From assembly GCA_050011755.1 (NCBI GenBank), contig JBEKIM010000188.1:1-15931 (forward strand): a stretch of 15,931 nucleotides of DNA. The letters are read 5' to 3'. This DNA is from Bog-159 sp050011755 (lineage in GTDB: Bacteria; Acidobacteriota; Terriglobia; Bryobacterales; Bryobacteraceae). Under the pieces are notes generated by a model that saw only the letters and a list, made by a program, of their open reading frames with translations, ran no database searches and was not told the origin of the DNA. A program made the position numbers and the translations under genes. The stretch's first letter is position 1; each line of letters begins with the position of its first letter. Shown here in pieces: positions 7,181 through 13,159 of this stretch.

Positions 7181-8254
7181 TTACAGGACCTCCGGCAGCG
7201 GTTTGCCTTGCGACAAGCGGGCATCGAAACCCAGGAGCGCACCCAGCGTGGGCACCAGGTCGGTCGGTTCGGCGGGTCTCTCCACCACTACGTTTTCGCG
7301 CACGCCCGGCCCCATGGCCAGCATCCATGTGGTGCGGGAAAGGGGATCGCCGGTACGGTGATGCTGGAAGCCGTTGCCGCCGGCGTCGTCGTCGGCGTCG
7401 CGTCCGAAATCGGGAAGAATGAACAGGTTTGTCTTGTTCGCGTATTCCGGCTCGCGCTGGATGTTATTCCAGATTTCCCCGCATAATCGATCGGTGCGCT
7501 GGATGGCCTCCAGATATAAGGAATAGGTGCCCGAATGGGCGATGTCGATGTCGTGCAGCGTGATCCAAAGCAAGCTGGGCGCCAGTTGGCGCATGAGCTG
7601 GCGGGCGATGTAGACGGACAACTCGTCGGGACTCGCCAATACGCGAGCGTGCGCGGTGAAATCGGCTAGCGATAAGCGCAGGACCTCGGCCATCTCGTGC
7701 AGTTCGACCTGGTTACCGCCGATCTCGGGAGCGTAAAGCGGCGTCTCGTAGTTATCCCGCAGCAGATGCTCGTACGAAGGGCCTTCGCTCGATCGCAGCG
7801 CGGCAGCTAAGAGGCGCTTTGGCAGAACGACACCCGCCCCGAAGCCATGCCCGTAGGAACGGTGGCCGCTCTCGCCAATGCGGTTAAAGCCATTGCTGGG
7901 AGCCACCACCCATGCATCCAGGGCGGGGCGGCGTAAGTCCTTGCGGAAATACTCGAAGACGGTGGGACGATCCGGCGGCACCGCCGCAAAATTATTAAAT
8001 GTTTCGTAGGCCCCGGTGGCCAGGCTGGCGGTGGCCACATAATGGCCAAGAATTCCCTTATTGACCACCTGGCTGAAGAAGGTGGCTCGCGGGATCAAGG
8101 ACGTCAGGAGTTGGGGAATGTTCTCCTGCCCGTCGGGCATGAAAGTTTCTTCGTCGCGCGCGCCGCCGCCGAAGGTGACGACCACCGCCTTGCGGCCCGG
8201 CAGGGCGGCCATCCCGCGCGATGGGGCGATCCCGAGGAGCGTTCCAGCGGCCAC
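7181..8254 (-). CDS. Alkaline-phosphatase-superfamily (sulfatase/DUF1501-like) protein with Tat signal
   Basis: Counted from the GTG at 8254 this is 357 residues. Features of the alkaline phosphatase/sulfatase fold are visible: the first strand KAVVVTFGGGARDEETF (about 22-38), HYVATASLATG (71-81), the metal-ligand-like LHDIDIAHSG (233-242, with Asp235/Asp237 and His240), ILPDFGRD (279-286) and GFQHHRTGDPLS followed by AMGPGV. The usual first-metal Asp position is Gly here and the usual DH(G) pair reads DF, so hydrolase activity is uncertain. Upstream in frame lies SRSRRTFLREVTGAVAAGTLLG, a good Tat signal, which the GTG start would cut. No ATG, GTG or TTG precedes it in frame; an ATT at 8311 is the best candidate (giving 376 residues), with GCAGG 9 nt upstream. 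Expected location is periplasmic or surface. It is co-transcribed with the unknown gene downstream. Confidence 0.85.
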   Translation of the reverse strand: MAAGTLLGIAPSRGMAALPGRKAVVVTFGGGARDEETFMPDGQENIPQLLTSLIPRATFFSQVVNKGILGHYVATASLATGAYETFNNFAAVPPDRPTVFEYFRKDLRRPALDAWVVAPSNGFNRIGESGHRSYGHGFGAGVVLPKRLLAAALRSSEGPSYEHLLRDNYETPLYAPEIGGNQVELHEMAEVLRLSLADFTAHARVLASPDELSVYIARQLMRQLAPSLLWITLHDIDIAHSGTYSLYLEAIQRTDRLCGEIWNNIQREPEYANKTNLFILPDFGRDADDDAGGNGFQHHRTGDPLSRTTWMLAMGPGVRENVVVERPAEPTDLVPTLGALLGFDARLSQGKPLPEVL

Positions 8255-8353
8255 CGCGCCAGTGACCTCACGCAGGAAAGTCCGGCGGCTTCGCGAAACG
8301 GCTTGCGCAATCTCACGCGGCCTGCGAGAACCTACGCTTAGTGTAGAATGACG

Positions 8354-8367
8354 AGGAATCGGTTGAC
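8354..8367. promoter_or_regulatory. Weak second LacI-like operator candidate
   Basis: The core AATCGGTT (8357-8364) has the AA-N-CG-N-TT pattern of LacI-family operators, with Gly-side flanks only partly matching TGNAANCGNTTNCA (7 of 10 fixed positions). It lies between lacI and the phosphatase-fold gene, just downstream of a predicted promoter. By itself a match of this quality can occur by chance. Confidence 0.25.
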
Positions 8368-8390
8368 CTCCCTGAGCGCGCCTTGGGCCG

Positions 8391-8399
8391 ATTCTAGCA
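8391..8399 (-). promoter_or_regulatory. Extended -10 promoter element for the phosphatase-fold operon
   Basis: On the minus strand TGCTAGAAT (TG-N-TAGAAT) lies just after the lacI stop. It predicts a transcription start near 8384 and a leader of about 73 nt to the ATT at 8311. A perfect TTGACA lies only 7 nt upstream and is too close to be the paired -35. This is a motif match only. Confidence 0.35.
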
Positions 8400-8405
8400 C
8401 CTTTG

Positions 8406-9404
8406 TCAACGAGGCGCGGGGCAAGTGGTTTCGCGGACTACCAGATGGGTCTCCACTTTGCTCTCCGGGCGGCTGGGCTGGCCGTTGAGATTCGACACGA
8501 GCACATGAAAGGCCCGTTCCGCCAGTTCACTGCGCGACAACCGGACGGTGGTCAAGGGCGGTTCGGTGAATTCGGCCAAGCGGATATCGTCGAAGCCCAC
8601 GATGGAGATATCCTTGGGTACCTGCAATCCCGCACGGCGCACTGCGCGCAGCATGCCGATCGCGGTCAAATCGTTGGAAGCCAGAACCGCCGTGGGACCG
8701 CAGCCCGAGTGAAGCATGCGGGTCATGGCAGCCAAGCCGCCGTCAACGGTATGGTCGGCGGTTTCGACGAGGCAGACGTCCCGGTCGATGCCGTGCCGGC
8801 CGAGCGACCGCAAGAACGCCGTGCGCCGGACGCGCGCCGATTTCAACCCGGCCGGTCCGCCGATGAATCCGATGCGGCGATGTCCGAGAGAGAGCAGGTG
8901 GTCGACCGCCTCGTTGATCCCCATGGCGTAATCGACCACGATGTTGCCGATCAGGTCCCCCGCCGGTCCGACATCCAGAAACACCATAGGCACGTTGCGG
9001 TTTGTAAGCTGATCTACAAGGTGTTTGTCCATCTCGGAGGTCATGATGGCGACGCCCTCCACTTTACGTTCCAACATACGGCGCACACAGATCGCCATGC
9101 GGGCGGAATCGTAGTTCGTGGAACTGACTAGAATCTCGTAGTCATGTTCGATGGCTATATCTTCGAAGCCTTTGATCAGCTCAGGGAAGAACGGATTCGT
9201 GATATCCGATACAATCAGCCCCAGAATGCGGCTGCGGCCCAAGACCAGCGACCTTGCCTGACCGTTTGGATAGTAGCCCAATTCTTCGATAATCTTCCAC
9301 ACACGCTTAGCTGTCTTGGGATCGACGAGCGAAGGGTTGTTGATTGTGCGAGATACCGTCGCTGTCGAGACTCGTGCGCGGCGGGCTACTTCTTGAATCT
9401 TCAT
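8406..9404 (-). CDS. LacI/GalR-family transcriptional regulator
   Basis: A 332-residue repressor of full family length. The N-terminal helix-turn-helix is at residues 2-23 (IQEVARRARVSTATVSRTIN). The hinge, including YYPNGQARSL, lies at about 44-60, followed by a periplasmic-binding-protein-like ligand domain with ILGLIVSDITNPFF (60-73), GFIGGPAG, ASNDLTAIGM and SIVGFDDIRLAEFTEPPLTTV. The ligand is usually a sugar or related small molecule. It lies divergently from the TonB-dependent receptor, and a LacI-type operator overlaps that receptor's promoter, so the receptor is its likely target. The ATG at 9404 has no strong Shine-Dalgarno. A candidate promoter (TTGCGG, 18 bp, TATAAG) would give a leader of only about 10 nt. 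Confidence 0.95.
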   Translation of the reverse strand: MKIQEVARRARVSTATVSRTINNPSLVDPKTAKRVWKIIEELGYYPNGQARSLVLGRSRILGLIVSDITNPFFPELIKGFEDIAIEHDYEILVSSTNYDSARMAICVRRMLERKVEGVAIMTSEMDKHLVDQLTNRNVPMVFLDVGPAGDLIGNIVVDYAMGINEAVDHLLSLGHRRIGFIGGPAGLKSARVRRTAFLRSLGRHGIDRDVCLVETADHTVDGGLAAMTRMLHSGCGPTAVLASNDLTAIGMLRAVRRAGLQVPKDISIVGFDDIRLAEFTEPPLTTVRLSRSELAERAFHVLVSNLNGQPSRPESKVETHLVVRETTCPAPR

Positions 9405-9420
9405 GAGGCCTATTCGCTAG

Positions 9421-9450
9421 CTTATAGCGCCTTCGTTAGCGCGACCGCAA
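9421..9450 (-). promoter_or_regulatory. Candidate promoter of the lacI gene
   Basis: On the minus strand TATAAG (9421-9426) is preceded by an 18-bp spacer and TTGCGG (9445-9450). The predicted start is near 9414, about 10 nt before the lacI ATG. TAGCGC occurs twice in direct orientation 12 bp apart (9425-9430, 9437-9442) on the plus strand within it. Confidence 0.4.
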
Positions 9451-9467
9451 GGCGGGATACAAAAAAG

Positions 9468-9482
9468 TTGTGGAAAACACAA
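9468..9482. promoter_or_regulatory. Inverted repeat in the divergent control region
   Basis: TTGTG (9468-9472) and CACAA (9478-9482) form a perfect 5-bp inverted repeat around GAAAA, in an A-rich stretch (9460-9486). It ends 7 nt upstream of the receptor's -35 box. The place suits an activator site or an UP-like element. It resembles a CRP half-site pair, but the spacing is 5 where CRP has 6 between TGTGA/TCACA arms of different sequence, so I do not call it CRP. Confidence 0.35.
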
Positions 9483-9489
9483 AAATCTC

Positions 9490-9518
9490 TTGACTTGGCG
9501 TTCAGATCGCAATAACAT
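9490..9518 (+). promoter_or_regulatory. Sigma70-like promoter of the TonB-dependent receptor
   Basis: TTGACT (9490-9495, 5 of 6 to consensus), a 17-bp spacer and TAACAT (9513-9518, 4 of 6) make a well-spaced promoter. Transcription would start near 9525 and give a leader of about 125 nt. Upstream A-tracts could act as an UP element. Confidence 0.6.
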
Positions 9519-9523
9519 CTCAA

Positions 9524-9537
9524 TGAAATCGTTTACA
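9524..9537. promoter_or_regulatory. LacI-family operator at the receptor promoter
   Basis: TGAAATCGTTTACA fits the LacI/GalR consensus TGNAANCGNTTNCA at every fixed position, with the central CG at 9530-9531. It begins 5 bp after the -10 box and covers the predicted start of transcription, a placement typical for repression. The LacI gene is the nearest divergent neighbour, which makes local regulation the natural reading. Confidence 0.65.
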
Positions 9538-9538
9538 T

Positions 9539-9563
9539 CCGCGGCTTAGCTCAGGCGCCGCGG
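9539..9563 (+). other. Stem-loop in the receptor 5' leader
   Basis: CCGCGGC (9539-9545) and GCCGCGG (9557-9563) form a perfect 7-bp, all-GC inverted repeat with an 11-nt loop, directly downstream of the operator and inside the predicted untranslated leader. It could affect message stability or be an accident of GC-rich DNA. The remaining leader to 9640 shows nothing else I can name. Confidence 0.35.
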
Positions 9564-9650
9564 AAAGCTGTGCTCAGGGAACTGTAGTCGATACACTCCT
9601 GACGCGTCTAGCGCCAAAGAGGGGGAGTGTGTCCATAAAGGGGAGGGAAT

Positions 9651-12600
9651 ATGCGCCGGGTTGCATGTATTCGATCGATATTGTTCGGGTTGTTGTTCAC
9701 GGTTGCCGTTTTTGCACAAAGAGATCTGGGCACGATCGCGGGTACTATCAGCGATCCGACGGGCGCCCCAATACCTAACGCCAAAATCACCATTACGGAA
9801 GTCGCCACCAACCTGGTTTCCACGGTGACTTCGAGCTCAGCCGGAGAGTTCGTGCGTCCGGCGTTGAAGCCTGGCCTGTACACGGTGGCAGCGGAAGCGC
9901 AAGGATTTCGCCGGGTTGCCCAGGAGAACGTGGTGGTCACCGCCGGCGACCGTATCGGGGTCAACTTGACCCTGCCGGTCGGCAACGTCAGCGAGTCGAT
10001 TGAAGTATCGGCAAATGCGCCGCTATTGCAGACTGAAAACACATCGCAGGGCGCCGATCTGAACACCTCCGAAGTGAACCAGCTCCCCATGGGAGGCCAG
10101 CGCGTGTTTGCCTATCTGGCGCGGCTGTCGCCCGGCGTTCTGGTTGCGGAACCGGGGGCGCGCGACGCACAGAACGGCGGTTTTTCAGCCAACGGCGTGC
10201 GGTCCACCGGCGAGAATAACTTCCTGCTGAACGGCGTGGACAACAACGTCAACGACATCGACTTCATCAATCAGACTTCCTATGTGATCGGGCCGTCGCT
10301 CGATGCCATCGGCGAGATGCGCATCCTGACCAACGGTTACAATGCAGAGTACGGGCGCGCCGCGGGCGGCGTGGTGGATGTGTCACTGAAATCGGGGACC
10401 AATGAACTGCACGGCGACCTGTTTGAATACCTGCAGAACACCGACCTGGACGCCAACCGTTGGGAGAACAACGAAGCCGGCGTAGGGCGTCCGCCTCTGC
10501 AGCAGAATCAGTTCGGCGCCACCGCCGGCGGACCGATCGTCAAGAACAAGCTGTTCATTTTCGGCGATTATCAAGGCACCAAGATTGCTACGGCCGGCGG
10601 CGTAATCCAGAACCTGGGTTATGGCGGTTTCTACACCATTCCTACGCCGGCGGAGCTGGCGGGCAACTTCAACAGCGTCGCCACGGTTTACGACCCCACG
10701 ACGACGGTGTGTAACAGCTCAGGCGCTTGCACCCGCACGCCGTATCCCGGTAACCAGATACCTACCACCGCGATGGATCCGGCGGCCGTCAAAATCGCGT
10801 CTTTGTATCCGGCGCCCAATCAAGCCATCACGCCGGGGAACTATCCGGCCAACGACTACTATGCGGTCACTGCCGGCGGGCTGCGAACCGACCAGGGAGA
10901 CGGGCGCGTAGACTACAAGATCGACGACAAGAACAGTCTCTTCGGCAGCATCAGTTGGTCCGATACATCCAAATACAATACGCCCCCATTTCAGGGCGCG
11001 CTCGATGGCGGAAATTTTTACGGCGCGAGCGAAATCGACCTCGGCCGTAACGCGCAGATAGGCTATACCCGCATCTGGAGTCCGAATCTGATTTCGGAAA
11101 CGCGCATCGCGTACAGCCGCCTGGTAACTGCGCGCACGCAGGCTAATTCAGACACCGACGAGTTCAAAGCATATGGCATCGGCGGCCTGGATCCGACCAC
11201 CACGCTGAACGGCGGTCTCCCGCAGTTCGGCATGGGACAATACAGCCAGATAGGCGCCAACGACTGGCTGCCGACCAAGGAATACAGCAACGTCTATGAC
11301 TTTATCCAGAACGTGGCCATCACCAAAGGCACGCATGCGTTCAAGTTCGGCGCGGAAGTGAAGCCCATCGGATTCCCCTTCTTTCAAGTCCCGTTTCCGC
11401 ACGGTGAAATGAATTTCTCCCGCATCGAAACCGCGGAGCCCATCCCTGGTACGCCATCCGCCACTACAGGCGACTCCTTTGCGTCGTTCCTGCTAGGAGC
11501 AATCGATAACGGCCAGATTTCGACGACTAACTTCGTCTCTTCGACGAGGCAGTCATACGATTTCTACGCGCAGGACGACTGGAAAGTGACGCCTAAGCTG
11601 ACCGTCAACTATGGCTTGCGTTACGAGTTGTGGTCGCCGATCGGCGAGCAATGGGGACGGCAGTCGAATTTCGACGTGAACACGCTGACCCTGCAAATAC
11701 CGAACGGACCTAGTTCCAACGCGCCGCTGCCTCCGAATTTCAATGCGCCGTATACGCTGGACGGCATTACCTACCCGGCATTGTTCCCCAATGTCGGGGT
11801 CTGCCGCGGTTGTGTTTCGCAATACCTCATCCCGTGGGATAAACACGATTTTGGCCCGCGCCTGGGCTTCGCCTATAACATTCGGCAGAAGACCGTGATC
11901 CGCGCCGCATATGGGATCTTCTACGGCGGCGAGGAACAGCAGGGCGGGAACCCGAATCGCGGGGAGTCGGCGCCTTTCAACGAATCGCCGCAGCTCAACC
12001 GTCCGGCCGGCGTGAACCAATTTCTGCCCGATCCGCTCTTTGCAAATGGAGCGGCGACCGGCGCGATCAGCATTGGCTATCCGGCTACGGTATTCACCAC
12101 CTATCCGGTAAGCTCGCTGCAGTTCCGCGAAGTGGCGGACGATTTCGACAATCCCATGGTGCAGAAGTGGAACGTCGCGGTCCAACAGGACTTAGGCCAC
12201 CAGATGGCGCTGGAAGTCGGTTATCAGGGCAACCACTCGTCGCACCAGCTTCTGCAGCCCGACGACAATCCCTGTCCGAACTTAGCCACCACGAATACCA
12301 ACATCAACTGTAATTCGCTCCGTCCGTATCCCGATATCGGGAGTATTTCGGGAACGGCTTCGTTCGGCTTTGGCAACTACAACGCCATGACCGCGAAACT
12401 GGAGAAGCACTTCTCCAAGGGGCTGCAGTTCATCAGTTCCTACACTTGGGGCCATGCCATGGCCACCAGCGGCACCACGCTCAGCGGTTCGCAGAACTTC
12501 CAGACCATCAACAACACCAACCTCAGCCTGACCTACGCCAATGCGGCTTGGGACATCCGCCAGAACTTTACCACCGGCTTCACCTACGATCTTCCCTTCG

Positions 12601-13106
12601 GCCGCGGGAAACAGTACGGTTCCAACCTGAATCGAGCCGCGGATTTCCTGTTGGGCGGATGGCAGGTCAACGGTATTTTGACCCTGCATACCGGCCAACC
12701 GTATACCGTGAGCGCCAGCGGTTCCTACTGCGTAGGGGTATGGGCCGGATGCTTCCCCGACATCGTGTCGGGCAGTGCAAACGCCGCGCCGGCAGGTGGG
12801 CGTACGCCGTCGGAGTGGTTCAATACTTCAAACTTCACGGCGCCCGCAACGCTGACGCAAGGCAATGTGGGCGACAACACCAACTCCGGTCCGCCACTCA
12901 GGAACCTGGACGCCTCCATCTTCAAAGACTTTGCATTCACGGAGCGTTTTCGGTTGCAGTTCCGGTCGGAATTCTTCAACATCGCGAATACGCCGCAATT
13001 CAATTTCCCGGACAGCAACTTCGGGGATGCCAATTTCGGCAAGGTAACCAGCACCTTGCCGGGCACCGAACGGCACATTCAATTCAGCCTCAAGTTCCTC
13101 TTCTAG
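9651..13106 (+). CDS. TonB-dependent receptor, Oar-like, with carboxypeptidase-regulatory-like domain
   Basis: An 1151-residue outer-membrane protein. The signal peptide is at residues 1-22 (cleavage after VAVFA-Q). A carboxypeptidase-regulatory-like beta-sandwich follows at about 24-105 (GTIAGTISDPTGAPIPNAKI, then GLYTVAAEAQGF). The plug domain spans about 110-245 (LNTSEVNQLPMGG, FLLNGVDNN, AEYGRAAGGVVDVSLKSGTN). The rest is beta-barrel, with TonB-receptor-type strands such as FYAQDDWKVTPKLTVNYGLRYELWSP and a C-terminal strand ending IQFSLKFLF with terminal Phe, as outer-membrane barrels need for assembly. Acidobacteriota encode many such receptors, presumed to import large or scarce nutrients. 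The start is supported by AGGGGAGGG 5 nt before the ATG. A LacI operator overlaps its promoter. A CRTAC1-like exported protein follows 53 nt downstream. The substrate is not readable from sequence. Confidence 0.95.
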   Translation: MRRVACIRSILFGLLFTVAVFAQRDLGTIAGTISDPTGAPIPNAKITITEVATNLVSTVTSSSAGEFVRPALKPGLYTVAAEAQGFRRVAQENVVVTAGDRIGVNLTLPVGNVSESIEVSANAPLLQTENTSQGADLNTSEVNQLPMGGQRVFAYLARLSPGVLVAEPGARDAQNGGFSANGVRSTGENNFLLNGVDNNVNDIDFINQTSYVIGPSLDAIGEMRILTNGYNAEYGRAAGGVVDVSLKSGTNELHGDLFEYLQNTDLDANRWENNEAGVGRPPLQQNQFGATAGGPIVKNKLFIFGDYQGTKIATAGGVIQNLGYGGFYTIPTPAELAGNFNSVATVYDPTTTVCNSSGACTRTPYPGNQIPTTAMDPAAVKIASLYPAPNQAITPGNYPANDYYAVTAGGLRTDQGDGRVDYKIDDKNSLFGSISWSDTSKYNTPPFQGALDGGNFYGASEIDLGRNAQIGYTRIWSPNLISETRIAYSRLVTARTQANSDTDEFKAYGIGGLDPTTTLNGGLPQFGMGQYSQIGANDWLPTKEYSNVYDFIQNVAITKGTHAFKFGAEVKPIGFPFFQVPFPHGEMNFSRIETAEPIPGTPSATTGDSFASFLLGAIDNGQISTTNFVSSTRQSYDFYAQDDWKVTPKLTVNYGLRYELWSPIGEQWGRQSNFDVNTLTLQIPNGPSSNAPLPPNFNAPYTLDGITYPALFPNVGVCRGCVSQYLIPWDKHDFGPRLGFAYNIRQKTVIRAAYGIFYGGEEQQGGNPNRGESAPFNESPQLNRPAGVNQFLPDPLFANGAATGAISIGYPATVFTTYPVSSLQFREVADDFDNPMVQKWNVAVQQDLGHQMALEVGYQGNHSSHQLLQPDDNPCPNLATTNTNINCNSLRPYPDIGSISGTASFGFGNYNAMTAKLEKHFSKGLQFISSYTWGHAMATSGTTLSGSQNFQTINNTNLSLTYANAAWDIRQNFTTGFTYDLPFGRGKQYGSNLNRAADFLLGGWQVNGILTLHTGQPYTVSASGSYCVGVWAGCFPDIVSGSANAAPAGGRTPSEWFNTSNFTAPATLTQGNVGDNTNSGPPLRNLDASIFKDFAFTERFRLQFRSEFFNIANTPQFNFPDSNFGDANFGKVTSTLPGTERHIQFSLKFLF

Positions 13107-13109
13107 GAG

Positions 13110-13138
13110 CCGCGGGGCCGGCGAGTCTGGCCCTGCGG
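13110..13138 (+). terminator. Terminator-like stem-loop after the receptor gene
   Basis: CCGCGGGGCC (13110-13119) pairs with GGCCCTGCGG (13129-13138) over 10 bp with one G-U, around a 9-nt loop, starting 4 nt after the stop codon. There is no T-run after it, so termination is likely partial or Rho-assisted; it may instead protect the receptor message from 3' decay. Confidence 0.45.
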
Positions 13139-13148
13139 ACGACCTGGA

Positions 13149-13154
13149 TATAAT
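13149..13154 (+). promoter_or_regulatory. Perfect TATAAT box directly before the CRTAC1-like gene
   Basis: TATAAT ends 5 nt before the GTG at 13160, so transcription would be expected to start at or within a base of the start codon. There is no Shine-Dalgarno, which fits a leaderless message. The -35 region (near 13126) is poor. This is a motif match and position only. Confidence 0.4.
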
Positions 13155-13159
13155 GAGCT

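Noticed and set aside
7176..7328. Extension of the unknown gene to 7328
   Set aside because: It overlaps the phosphatase-fold gene; the ATG at 7175 has a good Shine-Dalgarno and a 5-nt gap.
9470..9478. DnaA-box-like TGTGGAAAA
   Set aside because: It has one mismatch to the reverse complement of TTATCCACA, stands alone, and lies in a promoter region with no other origin features.
12446..13153. Plus-strand open frame of 235 codons overlapping the receptor 3' end
   Set aside because: It is the same strand in another frame, within the receptor barrel, which continues without a break to its terminal Phe.
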